Shown: positions 1-8,077 of the stretch, piece by piece | How the letters are laid out: every line of letters starts with the position of its first letter | How positions within the stretch are numbered: position 1 is the stretch's first letter | Assembly (NCBI GenBank): GCA_900768685.1 | Contig: CAAGDX010000033.1 | Location: 43,468 to 107,467 of the forward strand | Direction of reading: 5' to 3' | Source: Bacteroidales bacterium | GTDB lineage: Bacteria > Bacteroidota > Bacteroidia > Bacteroidales > Muribaculaceae | DNA length: 64,000 nt | Notes under the pieces: generated by a model | What the model was told of the DNA's origin: nothing | What the model saw: only the letters and a program-made list of their open reading frames with translations | Database searches by the model: none | Translations under genes and position numbers: made by a program

Positions 1-425
1 GCTTGCAGAGCATCAAAAAGGCGTTTCACAGCCAGTGTAACAGTCTCTATTTCAGAGCGTATGAAAAGTTTTAAATCCACAGCCACCTGGTCGTTTCTTG
101 AACGTCCGGAGTGGATTTTTTTGCCAATATCGCCGAGTTTGCGTGTAAGCATGAGTTCCACTTGCGAGTGAACGTCTTCCACGCCTTCTTCAATCACGAA
201 TTTGCCTTCGGCGGCGGTGTGATAAATCTCGCAGAGTTCCTTTTTCAGCACATCAAGCTCTTGGGCGGTGAGCAGTCCTATAGATTGGAGCATAGTGATG
301 TGAGCGATAGACCCCAGCACATCGTAAGGTGCAAGGAGCAAGTCCATTTCACGGTCACGTCCCACGGTGTAAAGTTCCACATCGTGGTTTACTGTCACAT
401 CTTTTTCCCAGAGTTTGCGAGCCAT
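1..425 (-). CDS. argH: argininosuccinate lyase, N-terminal part (cut by window start)
   Basis: Argininosuccinate lyase splits argininosuccinate into arginine and fumarate, the last step of arginine synthesis in the cytoplasm. Only the first ~141 residues lie in the window; the gene runs off the left edge on the minus strand. The ATG at 425 opens the frame MARKLWEK, and residues 105-113 read HSGRSRNDQ, the conserved substrate-binding segment of the fumarase/aspartase superfamily lyases. No stop or frameshift is seen in the part present. It lies 11 nt downstream of the SRPBCC-like gene and on the same strand as pyrE, so the three may be cotranscribed. The identification is firm although the catalytic C-terminal half is not visible. 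Confidence 0.93.
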   Translation of the reverse strand, partial: MARKLWEKDVTVNHDVELYTVGRDREMDLLLAPYDVLGSIAHITMLQSIGLLTAQELDVLKKELCEIYHTAAEGKFVIEEGVEDVHSQVELMLTRKLGDIGKKIHSGRSRNDQVAVDLKLFIRSEIETVTLAVKRLFDALQ

Positions 426-436
426 AGCGAGAATTT

Positions 437-856
437 TTAGATGTAAAGTTTACTAAGAGTTTCTCCTAATGTGTCGGCAGCCTTTTGGAGTTGCGGACCA
501 ATCAGCGGACGGAGCATCATAGGCACATCTACCTCAATGGAGGTGTTCACCGTAGTGCTGTTTTCGTCAATAGCCTTGAAGTTCATGCAGAGTTCGAGTG
601 GCAGCGGAGAATTTGCAGTCATGAACACTATTTTTGTAGGTTCTATGCACTCTTTCACTTTCAGTTCCACTTCACCCACCTGCGGTGTGACAACAATCAG
701 GCTGTCTTCCGTAAAGCGGAGTTCGCCCATTTTAGCCTTGATGTCTTCCGGGAGAGTGTCAAGTTTGTCCTGGAGATTTTTCAGATTGCGGATTTTATCA
801 TAGAGAGCCTGTGCGGGCTGATTGACGATAGTGTCTTTGCCGGTATATTTAGCCAT
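437..856 (-). CDS. SRPBCC-like (START/polyketide cyclase fold) small protein
   Basis: This 139-residue soluble protein has no signal peptide. The layout, an N-terminal strand, a helical 'YDKIRNLKNLQDKLDTLPED' segment, a run of alternating strands and a long C-terminal helix (about 112-137), fits the SRPBCC/START-like helix-grip fold that binds hydrophobic ligands. No catalytic residues can be assigned and the ligand is unknown. It lies between pyrE (41 nt upstream) and argH (11 nt downstream) on the same strand. The fold is a by-eye family call; the biochemical role is not known. Confidence 0.7.
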   Translation of the reverse strand: MAKYTGKDTIVNQPAQALYDKIRNLKNLQDKLDTLPEDIKAKMGELRFTEDSLIVVTPQVGEVELKVKECIEPTKIVFMTANSPLPLELCMNFKAIDENSTTVNTSIEVDVPMMLRPLIGPQLQKAADTLGETLSKLYI

Positions 857-897
857 ATCGGTAGTAAATTTGTTATATGCTTGTTAAGTGAGTAGTG

Positions 898-1536
898 TTA
901 TTTTTCGGGAGCCCAGTTTTCAGGGTCTGTTCTCCATTCTTTGAGAGTTTCCACGTCTGATTCGCGGATGTATTCAGTTTCGAGAGCCACTTCCAGCATA
1001 GCATTATAGTTGCTGAGAGTGAGGAGTTTAACGCCTGCTTCTTTGAACTGTTCTGCAGCGATAGGGAAGTCGTAAGTGAAAATAGCCACCATACCGAGAA
1101 CTTCGCATCCTGCCTGGCGGATAGCTTCCACTGCTTTGAGTGAACTTTTACCTGTGGAAACGAGGTCTTCCACCACCACAACTTTTTGTCCCGGTTTGAG
1201 GTTACCTTCAATCAGGTTTTCAAGTCCGTGGTCTTTAGGTGTAGAGCGGACGTAAGCGTAAGGGAGACCGAGGTTGTCAGCCGCGAGTGCACCGTGAGAG
1301 ATGGCACCGGTAGCAACACCAGCGACAGCTTCCGCCTCTCCGAAGTTTTCAAGGATAAGTCTGCTGAGTTCCACTTTGATGAAACTGCGAACTTCCGGGT
1401 AAGAGAGCGTTTTACGATTATCTGTGTAAATAGGAGAGTTCCACCCCGATGCCCATACGAACGGATTCATCGGTTGTAGCTTGATTGCTCTGATTTTCAA
1501 TAGCTTTTGGGCTAAAAGGCGGGCTAATGTTTTCAT
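898..1536 (-). CDS. pyrE: orotate phosphoribosyltransferase
   Basis: The enzyme converts orotate and PRPP to orotidine 5'-monophosphate, the fifth step of UMP synthesis. The 212-residue length is normal. The PRPP-binding loop is at about residues 119-132 (VVVVEDLVSTGKSS), and residues 27-42 hold the substrate-side WASGWNSPIYTDNR segment; VAGVATGAISHG (71-82) matches the family's second phosphate-binding loop. The gene starts with ATG at 1536. A Bacteroidota -7 element lies about 40 nt upstream at 1577-1584. It appears to head a transcription unit with the SRPBCC-like gene and argH. Confidence 0.96.
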   Translation of the reverse strand: MKTLARLLAQKLLKIRAIKLQPMNPFVWASGWNSPIYTDNRKTLSYPEVRSFIKVELSRLILENFGEAEAVAGVATGAISHGALAADNLGLPYAYVRSTPKDHGLENLIEGNLKPGQKVVVVEDLVSTGKSSLKAVEAIRQAGCEVLGMVAIFTYDFPIAAEQFKEAGVKLLTLSNYNAMLEVALETEYIRESDVETLKEWRTDPENWAPEK

Positions 1537-1576
1537 AATCGTCTTTAAAGTGTAGTTTTTTTTACATAAATTTATG

Positions 1577-1584
1577 CAAAGTTA
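1577..1584 (-). promoter_or_regulatory. probable -7 element of pyrE
   Basis: On the minus strand this reads TAACTTTG, matching the Bacteroidota TAnnTTTG element, about 40 nt before the pyrE ATG. I do not see a clear TTTG at the usual 19-20 nt upstream. Confidence 0.55.
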
Positions 1585-1663
1585 CGCAGAATTTACCGAT
1601 TATTTTTACTTTTGCAAAAATTTCTTGCACTTGCGGTGCTCTTTTTTTGATTTTTTAGCAGAA

Positions 1664-1735
1664 TAGCGAAGGTGGCTAATATAGCTAAAGTAGCTAAGAT
1701 AGCGAATATAGCTAAAATAGCTAAGATAGCTAATT
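1664..1735. repeat. 9-bp tandem array (TAGCTAANN-type), 8 units
   Basis: Eight consecutive 9-bp units fit TAGCTAANN with small changes, for example TAGCTAAAG, TAGCTAAGA, TAGCGAATA. The last unit contains the TAG stop codon of the ABC ATPase gene read on the minus strand (1730-1732). A shorter and more degenerate version of the same repeat lies before recO at 14027-14080. No function can be read from it. Confidence 0.85.
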
Positions 1736-2524
1736 TTTTGCACGGAAATCCTGTTTTTCTGTGTCAAATGTTACATTTCTATTGTCAAAGATAGAATTCA
1801 TGGTTGTGGCATCGGCAGTGATTTCAGCCGTAGTGCCGGTGATAAACCGTCCTGTGGAGGTGATGAGCCAGAGATTGTCTGAGAGTGAAATGGCAGGGCT
1901 GATGTCGTGAGTGGAAACGAGGATTGCTTTGCTCTGTTCGCCGGCAAGATTTTTGAGCAGTCCCAGGATTTCAATGCGGCTGGCGGCATCCAGGAAAGAC
2001 GTAGGCTCGTCAAGGATTATGACGGGAGTGTTTTGTGCCAACGCTCTGGCTATCATCACTTTTTGTCTTTCTCCGTCGCTGAGTGTGGCAATGTGACGCT
2101 GTTTGTAATCATCCATTCCAACGGCGTTTATGGCTTTTTCCACCACTTTTTTGTCCTCGCGTGAGAGAACGCCGAAAAAGCCGGTGTATGGGTATCTGCC
2201 CAGGCTTACCACTTCGTCAACGGTGAGTGCTCCCACGGATGCATAATCCGTGTTTACTATGCTTATCAGCCGTGATAATTCCTGCTTGGTGAGGTCTGCA
2301 ATACTGACGTTTTCATGCAGCATGATGCTTCCTTCCAGAGGTGCTTGTAAGCCGCTGAGAGTACGCAAAAGTGTGGATTTTCCCGTGCCGTTTGCACCGA
2401 AAATGCAGGTTAGTTTTCCGCTTTCAAGCAATAGGTTAAGTCCGGACAAAACTGTTTTTGTCTTGCCTTTGATGCAGTAGCCTACAGCCAGGTTTACGGT
2501 GTTTATGATAGCGGAAGTGTTCAT
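1730..2524 (-). CDS. FecCD-type ABC importer, ATP-binding protein
   Basis: This is the cytoplasmic ATPase of an iron-chelate or cobalamin importer (FepC/BtuD/HmuV family). Of its 264 residues, GANGTGKST (43-51) is Walker A, LSDGERQK (about 148-155) the ABC signature and VIILDEPTSFLD (about 170) the Walker B and D-loop region. It starts with ATG at 2524, directly after the permease stop, so it is the last gene of a binding protein-permease-ATPase operon read leftward. Its stop codon falls within a 9-bp tandem repeat. The substrate cannot be read from the sequence: iron-siderophore, haem and vitamin B12 systems all have this layout. Confidence 0.92.
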   Translation of the reverse strand: MNTSAIINTVNLAVGYCIKGKTKTVLSGLNLLLESGKLTCIFGANGTGKSTLLRTLSGLQAPLEGSIMLHENVSIADLTKQELSRLISIVNTDYASVGALTVDEVVSLGRYPYTGFFGVLSREDKKVVEKAINAVGMDDYKQRHIATLSDGERQKVMIARALAQNTPVIILDEPTSFLDAASRIEILGLLKNLAGEQSKAILVSTHDISPAISLSDNLWLITSTGRFITGTTAEITADATTMNSIFDNRNVTFDTEKQDFRAKN

Positions 2525-2526
2525 GA

Positions 2527-3540
2527 TTAGTTGAAGTAGTGCAAGCGTTTACGTTCCAAGATGATGTAGATAATCACGGGAACGCCGATTATAGGCGTGA
2601 TAGCGTTCAGCGGGAGGATTTCCGTGCGAGAGGGGAGAATGGAAATGAGTGCACAAAGTAGCCCCGTGATAGCACCCATAAGAATCGTAGCCGGAAGGAT
2701 AATGGTGTGGTTGGAGGTGTGCAGTGTAAGTCGTGCAATGTGCGGTACTACAAGTCCTATAAATCCTATAGGTCCGCAATATGCTGTGATTATGGCGGTT
2801 AGTACACCGGAAATGAAGAGAATGCCATTTCTTGTGCGAGTGATGTTAAGTCCCATGCTTTCCGCGTAGCGGTTGCCCAGAAGCAAGGCGTTGAGCGGTT
2901 TTATGAGGAGTATGGAGCCGATGAGTGACACTAAAACTATGAAAGCGAAAAACGGCATTTTGTCCAGTGTTACACCGGAGAAATTACCGAGTCCCCAAAT
3001 GACGAATGAGTGCACGCCTTCCTGTGTGGCAAAGAAGTTCAGCAGCGAAATGGCGGAAGATGTGAGGTAACTTATGAGAATACCCACAATCAGCAGCATT
3101 GTGGAAGATTTCACCACAGTGGAAAAGGCAAGCAGAAGCAGCATCACGGCTATCGCACCGATAATAGCACCTGCCACAATGCTTGCGTAATACGTTGTGG
3201 TCATGGTACTTAACATGCCGCCAAATGCAAGAATCACGATAGCCACACCAAGGCTTGAACCCGTGGAAATGCCGAGGATGGAAGGGTCTGCGAGGGGATT
3301 GTTAAACGTGGTTTGGAGCAGCAGTCCGGAAACGGCAAGTGCGGCACCGGAAAGCACGGCTGTAATAGCCATAGGCAGTCGTGACTCAAAAACTATCACG
3401 TCCCATACCTCATTTTCCACTTCAAGCCCGAAAAGCGAGCGGAATACCTGTTCCGCAGGGATATCCACAGAGCCGAAAATCAGGCATGCGGGAAAGAGCA
3501 AAATGAGGATTATGGCTAATATGATGAATTTTTTTGTCAT
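2527..3540 (-). CDS. FecCD-family ABC importer permease
   Basis: This is the inner-membrane permease of the importer, 337 residues, with the many hydrophobic helices typical of BtuC/FepD/FecCD proteins. The segment LPMAITAVLSGAALAVSGLL near residues 54-73 matches the conserved start of the second helix, and GPIGFIGLVVPHIAR (about 257-271) is the family's cytoplasmic coupling loop that contacts the ATPase. It lies 28 nt downstream of the binding-protein gene and 2 nt upstream of the ATPase gene, so the three are very probably one operon. Confidence 0.93.
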   Translation of the reverse strand: MTKKFIILAIILILLFPACLIFGSVDIPAEQVFRSLFGLEVENEVWDVIVFESRLPMAITAVLSGAALAVSGLLLQTTFNNPLADPSILGISTGSSLGVAIVILAFGGMLSTMTTTYYASIVAGAIIGAIAVMLLLLAFSTVVKSSTMLLIVGILISYLTSSAISLLNFFATQEGVHSFVIWGLGNFSGVTLDKMPFFAFIVLVSLIGSILLIKPLNALLLGNRYAESMGLNITRTRNGILFISGVLTAIITAYCGPIGFIGLVVPHIARLTLHTSNHTIILPATILMGAITGLLCALISILPSRTEILPLNAITPIIGVPVIIYIILERKRLHYFN

Positions 3541-3568
3541 TATTTGCTATGAAAAAGGACTTAATCTG

Positions 3569-4684
3569 CTATTTTACAGGCTTATAGAATGATGTTTGCT
3601 CTCCCGGGAGTGAGTCCGGAGCAAAAATTATTATATAGTCGCGGAGAAGAGTGTCCGGGTGGTAGGGGTAACTTTCAAAAAAGTCTGTGTTTGAGGTGTT
3701 TACGCTATAAACTCCTCCTGAAGAGTATGCTTTGAATTTTTTGTTCAGGGTGTAAGCCTCGCCGAGAGATTCAAGTGTGGTGTCGTCGCCGAAACTTTTA
3801 ACAAGCCAGAAATCGGCATCGTGAGCGTTGTCGTAAACGGTGGCAAAATCCAGTTGGAGAGAGCCTGCGGAGGTATCATCGCTCCAGGGGTAGTTTGCAC
3901 CTGCATCTTGCAGCATTTGAGCCATATAACTTTTGCCTCCGGGAACGTACCAAACACCGGAAGTGAGCATTTCCGTGAGCACTTTCGGTCCGTTTCTCGG
4001 TGCTTTAGTTTTCAGTGTTGTGTAAGATTTCACGGTTGCGTTGAAAATGCTGTCTGCTGCGGTTTTGTTGCCGTAAAGGATACCCAGGAATTTTATCCAT
4101 TCCGCTCTTGCGAGGGGCGTACGCTCCATGTAGTCTGCCATTTCAATGATAGGAATGCCGAGAGTGCCCACCACTCCGTGACCTGCATTTTGGTAGGGAT
4201 TATTGATAATGGCGTCAGGCTTGCAAGCCACGATAATTTCCACGTTTGGAGAAAGTGCGGAACCTGCATCTTTAATTGAGCCTGTTTTCAGTCTTTCCAG
4301 GATACTTGTTTGCCGGAAATACTGTGCGTCTGCCACTGCAATGATGTTTTCAACTCGTTTCAGTTCCTCAATGGCGGCAGAAAAAACTGTGGAATAGACC
4401 AGAGTTTTTTTCAGCGGCACGGTGACAGTGGTGTAGCCGTCAATGGCAACGTCTGCGTGTCTCTCATCTGCAAGAACGAGTTTTTGCAGGTAGCTGCCGG
4501 GGTTCCAAGGGTCTGCAATAGTTGCCGTGAAATATCCGTCATGCTCCGCGAGAGTGAGCAATTTTGAGTATGATGTGAGTGTATCGCCTTCAAAATCAGT
4601 ATTTTGGGTGCTTGAGTTTTGCCCGCATCCTGTGATAAACAAGATTGCGATGTATGTAATAGCGAGGTGTAAAATCTTTTTCAT
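3569..4684 (-). CDS. periplasmic-binding lipoprotein of the FecCD-type ABC importer
   Basis: This 371-residue protein starts with a lipoprotein signal peptide ending in ITGC (lipidated Cys20), so the mature protein should be membrane-tethered in the periplasm. The body matches the class III helical-backbone binding proteins (BtuF/FepB/FhuD): an N-terminal lobe with ADVAIDGYTTVTVP, then PNVEIIVACKPDAII and GTLGIPIIEMADY, and a C-terminal lobe with a predicted binding surface. It is the first gene of the importer operon. A TAATTTTG element sits only about 5 nt before the ATG (4689-4696) but lacks a properly spaced upstream element. The ligand is unknown. Confidence 0.88.
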   Translation of the reverse strand: MKKILHLAITYIAILFITGCGQNSSTQNTDFEGDTLTSYSKLLTLAEHDGYFTATIADPWNPGSYLQKLVLADERHADVAIDGYTTVTVPLKKTLVYSTVFSAAIEELKRVENIIAVADAQYFRQTSILERLKTGSIKDAGSALSPNVEIIVACKPDAIINNPYQNAGHGVVGTLGIPIIEMADYMERTPLARAEWIKFLGILYGNKTAADSIFNATVKSYTTLKTKAPRNGPKVLTEMLTSGVWYVPGGKSYMAQMLQDAGANYPWSDDTSAGSLQLDFATVYDNAHDADFWLVKSFGDDTTLESLGEAYTLNKKFKAYSSGGVYSVNTSNTDFFESYPYHPDTLLRDYIIIFAPDSLPGEQTSFYKPVK

Positions 4685-4720
4685 GTGGCAAAATTACAAT
4701 TTTTTTTGCAAATGATTTAA

Positions 4721-4734
4721 GAAACAAGCTCTTA
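4721..4734 (-). repeat. stop-codon-anchored 14-nt motif, ATPase 1 copy
   Basis: The stop codon of accessory ATPase 1 opens TAAGAGCTTGTTTC on the minus strand, one base different from the copies after the radical SAM gene and hipA. Confidence 0.7.
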
Positions 4735-6048
4735 ATCCTTAAGACAGCCAAGAGGAATCACCTTGACTCCATCTTCTCGAGTATAGGCAATTTCACCTCC
4801 GGTTAATACAATGAGAAGGTCCGGTTCTCGTAGAGGCATTTGTTTCTCTGTTTTATTTTTCTCACGGATTAATTTTTGTATCTCAAGTAAATGTTTTGCA
4901 CCTTCATCAATGTCTCTACTACCAAGTTTACATTCTATCAATGCATATCGCAGGTCGTCAAGATGTAGAACAATGTCTGCTTCAAGTCCATACCTATCAT
5001 GGTAATAAGAGACTTTTCCTCCCATAGATTGAGAATAGACTTTTAAGTCACGAATACACATACACTCAAAGACGAATCCGAATGTCTTTAAGTCTAATTC
5101 AAGAGTTTTAGGAGATGCACCCATAGCTGCGACAGCGATAGATGGGTCTATAAAGCATCTTTTTTTTCCGGATCTTATTGCAGAAGCAGAACGAATAGCC
5201 GGACACCAAGCATCAATATCTTCTATTACGAACAAACGCTTTAATGCATCAACATACTCATCAAAAGTGGATTGTGCTGTTGTTTCCATTTCCGATTTTA
5301 CATCTTCTAACATTGCTGATTTCTTTGCCAACGTGCAAAGATTTCGAGCATAAGAACGCAATATCAGTTTGGTTAACTCCGGGTTGCGCTGCACATCGTC
5401 AATACCGGATATATCTTCATCACATACCTTGTTTAAATAGTCTTTTGCTATGAGCAATTTAGCTTTATCGCTTGTTACATTTAAGGAATCAGGCCATCCA
5501 CCTCTACAAGCCACCATAATTAGTTCTTCAATAGAAAGATTTGATGTAATACCGTCAATATCTAAGTCTGTATTATCAAACAACTCAAGAAAAGATATCT
5601 CACCTGAAGATTCTGTTGACTCATACAAACTCATTGGATACATTGTCATTGTGGAAATTCTACCGGTTCCTGTATGCATCCTTCTCTCCTCCTCCGGAGT
5701 ATCCTTTTCGTTCTTTTTCTTTATAACGGTAGAACCTGTAAGAATAAACTGACCTTTAAGTTTTCTTTGATCAACAGCTGTTCTTATAGCATCCCAAAGT
5801 ATTGGTGCATCTTGCCATTCATCAATAAGTCTTGGTGTTTCACCTTTCAAAAGTAAAGAAGGCTTTGTCCTGATTGTTGCTAAATAGCCTGCTCGCTTAT
5901 CAGGGTCCTGCAACTTAACCACGCTCTTAGCTTGCCTTTCTGCTGTTGTAGTCTTTCCACACCATTTTGGACCATTGATTTGTACTGCACCAAAAGCCTC
6001 TAATCTTAAGGATAATTCCTCGTCTGCTATTCTTTTTAAATAATTCAT
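4732..6048 (-). CDS. AAA ATPase with DUF4143-type C-terminus (accessory ATPase 1)
   Basis: This 438-residue protein belongs to the large family of solitary prokaryotic ATPases annotated as AAA/DUF4143 and has no established function. GPKWCGKTTTAE (about 26-37) is Walker A, and LLLKGETPRLIDEWQD holds the Walker B region. Near the C-terminus, E356-x-D358 followed by E372-x-K374 looks like the core of a PD-(D/E)XK nuclease fold. It stands alone between the importer operon and the NSS transporter. Its TAA stop opens a 14-nt motif shared with three other genes here (4721-4734). A pair of 23-bp-spaced repeats lies upstream (6111-6153). The family is common in gut Bacteroidales and spreads laterally. 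Confidence 0.86.
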   Translation of the reverse strand: MNYLKRIADEELSLRLEAFGAVQINGPKWCGKTTTAERQAKSVVKLQDPDKRAGYLATIRTKPSLLLKGETPRLIDEWQDAPILWDAIRTAVDQRKLKGQFILTGSTVIKKKNEKDTPEEERRMHTGTGRISTMTMYPMSLYESTESSGEISFLELFDNTDLDIDGITSNLSIEELIMVACRGGWPDSLNVTSDKAKLLIAKDYLNKVCDEDISGIDDVQRNPELTKLILRSYARNLCTLAKKSAMLEDVKSEMETTAQSTFDEYVDALKRLFVIEDIDAWCPAIRSASAIRSGKKRCFIDPSIAVAAMGASPKTLELDLKTFGFVFECMCIRDLKVYSQSMGGKVSYYHDRYGLEADIVLHLDDLRYALIECKLGSRDIDEGAKHLLEIQKLIREKNKTEKQMPLREPDLLIVLTGGEIAYTREDGVKVIPLGCLKD

Positions 6049-6066
6049 ATTAAAAATTAATTAGTG

Positions 6067-6074
6067 CAAAAGTA
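6067..6074 (-). promoter_or_regulatory. probable -7 element of accessory ATPase 1
   Basis: The minus strand reads TACTTTTG about 20 nt before the ATPase ATG, matching TAnnTTTG. No clear -33 element is seen at standard spacing. Confidence 0.5.
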
Positions 6075-6110
6075 GTAATTCTTTTTTTATTACGCAATAT
6101 GCACTGTGTT

Positions 6111-6153
6111 TTTGTGGTGTTTCACACTTTAAATTTGTGGTATTTTACACTTT
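6111..6153. repeat. two direct repeats of 20 bp, 23-bp period
   Basis: The stretch TTTGTGGTGTTTCACACTTT (6111-6130) recurs as TTTGTGGTATTTTACACTTT (6134-6153), 18 of 20 identical. They lie about 40-85 bp upstream of the -7 element of accessory ATPase 1, a position suitable for an operator or activator site. The rest of the 6049-6334 spacer is AT-rich with no gene visible. Confidence 0.7.
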
Positions 6154-6334
6154 GTTTTTGCTGCGTATTAGACTCTATTTTTGCTGTATTTGTAGCAGAT
6201 GACATTTCAATGACGAAATGGAAGAAGCAAACTTTTGAGCAAATAAGAATATTATCATATAAATTATTGCCTTGAAAAATGAGAAATGTAAAGTAAAATG
6301 CTTAATTTTGCAAATACTTTTCAAAAATAAGGCA

Positions 6335-7720
6335 ATGAAAACTAAAGAAACGTTTGGCTCCAAGGTTGCTCTTGTGGCGGCTACAGTGGGTTCCGCAGTA
6401 GGTTTGGGAAATGTTTGGCGATTTCCGGCAGAAACTCAGGCTAATGGCGGTGCCGCATTTCTCTTAATATATGTATGTTGTGTATTTTTGCTTGGCGTAC
6501 CTGTTATGCTCGGTGAGTTTGCGTTGGGACGCGGAATAAAGGAAGATGCCGTAGGTGTTTATCGTCGTCTTGCCGGAAAAACACCGTGGTGGCTTGCAGG
6601 AACGCTGCCGATTATTGCCTCATACATGATTTTGAGTTTTTACATCGTGGTGGCAGGTTGGACACTGGAATATTTTTACTATTCCGTGACCGGAGATTTG
6701 TATTCGCAGCCTTCCGCAATGTCTGCACTGGAATTGGGCAATGCTTGTGACCTCCAGTTTAAGGCTAAAATGACGGAATATATTCAAACGGACATTAAAC
6801 CGCTCATTTTCACGTTTATAGTGATAATAGTAAACTTGTTTATTCTCATTAAGGGCGTGAAAAAGGGTATAGGCAAAATTTCCAATATTCTTATGCCTGT
6901 GCTGTTTATTCTTTTGCTCCTATTCTGCTGTGTATCACTGAGTTTACCAAAGTCTATGGAGGGGCTTGAGTTTTTCCTTAGTCCGGATTTCTCCAAAATC
7001 ACGCCTATGGTGTTTGTGAATGCTCTGGGGCAAGCGTTTTTCTCTCTCAGCCTCGGAATGGGTGTGCTGATAACATACGCATCTTATTTCCCGAAAGATA
7101 CAAAACTTGTAACAACGGCTATTACCGTTTCCAGCCTTGACTTGCTTGTGGCTGTGATGATGGGAGTGATAATATTCCCGGCTGTAACTTCTTTCGGACT
7201 TATGGGAGAGAAACTGGAAGGTGCCACACTTGTGTTTGTGACCTTGCCGGAGGTGTTTGCACAGATGGAATTCAGTTGCTTCTGGTCGGCTTTGTTCTTC
7301 CTGCTTCTTTTTGTAGCGGCAATCACATCAACAATCTCAATAGGTGAGGTGACGATAAAATTCTTTGAGGACAGATTTAAGGTCAGCCGCCTTGTTTCTT
7401 GCTTGTTGGTGATACTACCGCTGTTTATTTTCAGCACAATCTGCTCACTTTCACAGGGAAGCCTTTCAGATATAAAAATTATGGGAATGACCATTTTTGA
7501 TGCACTTGATGCGTGTGCCACAAACGTGCTTCTGCCCGTAGGTGCACTAATAATGTCTATCTTCATAGGCTGGTACGTGGATAAAAAAGTGCTCAAAGAT
7601 GAACTTACAAATCATGGAGAATTTAAGTCCGTCTTTTATCCCGTGGTGGCATTTATTCTCAAGTGGATTGCTCCGATATTAATATCTCTTGTGCTTATAA
7701 CTCCTTTATTTAAAGACTGA
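6335..7720 (+). CDS. sodium-dependent transporter, NSS/SNF family
   Basis: This is an inner-membrane symporter of the neurotransmitter:sodium symporter family, using the sodium gradient to import an amino acid or related amine. I start it at the ATG at 6335, giving MKTKETFGSKVALVA, because the family begins at this point and the upstream in-frame residues look non-coding. GSAVGLGNVWRFP (about 15-27) is the signature of TM1, which lines the substrate and sodium sites. The 461-residue length and about 11-12 hydrophobic segments agree with bacterial members. It is followed 4 nt later by a small membrane-anchored protein. The substrate cannot be predicted. Confidence 0.93.
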   Translation: MKTKETFGSKVALVAATVGSAVGLGNVWRFPAETQANGGAAFLLIYVCCVFLLGVPVMLGEFALGRGIKEDAVGVYRRLAGKTPWWLAGTLPIIASYMILSFYIVVAGWTLEYFYYSVTGDLYSQPSAMSALELGNACDLQFKAKMTEYIQTDIKPLIFTFIVIIVNLFILIKGVKKGIGKISNILMPVLFILLLLFCCVSLSLPKSMEGLEFFLSPDFSKITPMVFVNALGQAFFSLSLGMGVLITYASYFPKDTKLVTTAITVSSLDLLVAVMMGVIIFPAVTSFGLMGEKLEGATLVFVTLPEVFAQMEFSCFWSALFFLLLFVAAITSTISIGEVTIKFFEDRFKVSRLVSCLLVILPLFIFSTICSLSQGSLSDIKIMGMTIFDALDACATNVLLPVGALIMSIFIGWYVDKKVLKDELTNHGEFKSVFYPVVAFILKWIAPILISLVLITPLFKD

Positions 7721-7724
7721 TAGC

Positions 7725-8021
7725 ATGATAACTGCAAACGAACGTCGTGGCTTGATTGGGCTTGCCGTGGTCCTTGCCGTGGCTGTGATACTCGTTATTT
7801 CCACACGCAGGTGCGGTGGTGATGCTCCGCTGCCACCGGAAGTTGCAGTAAGTGATTCTGTTTCAAATGCTTCCGCTGTTCAGACGCAAGATTCTTCTTT
7901 TATAAAAACGGACACTATCAGCACTAAGAAAAGGAATAAAAGAAAAAGCAATCAGCCGAAGAAGATTGCTTCTCCGGCTGAAAGAAATCCTTTGGACACA
8001 AGTGAGATAGTGTCACAATGA
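7725..8021 (+). CDS. small protein with one N-terminal membrane helix, function unknown
   Basis: This 98-residue protein begins 4 nt after the NSS transporter stop, so it is almost certainly cotranscribed. Residues 9-26 (LIGLAVVLAVAVILVIST) form one transmembrane helix, followed by a hydrophilic tail that is serine-rich and then strongly basic (KKRNKRKSNQPKK, near residues 68-80). I do not recognise a domain. It may be an accessory of the transporter, but only position supports this. It runs convergently toward ldcA. Confidence 0.7.
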   Translation: MITANERRGLIGLAVVLAVAVILVISTRRCGGDAPLPPEVAVSDSVSNASAVQTQDSSFIKTDTISTKKRNKRKSNQPKKIASPAERNPLDTSEIVSQ

Positions 8022-8077
8022 TGCTGCACAAATTTTGATAATCAACAGTTTGGTATCTATTGCAGCAGGCTGAATTA

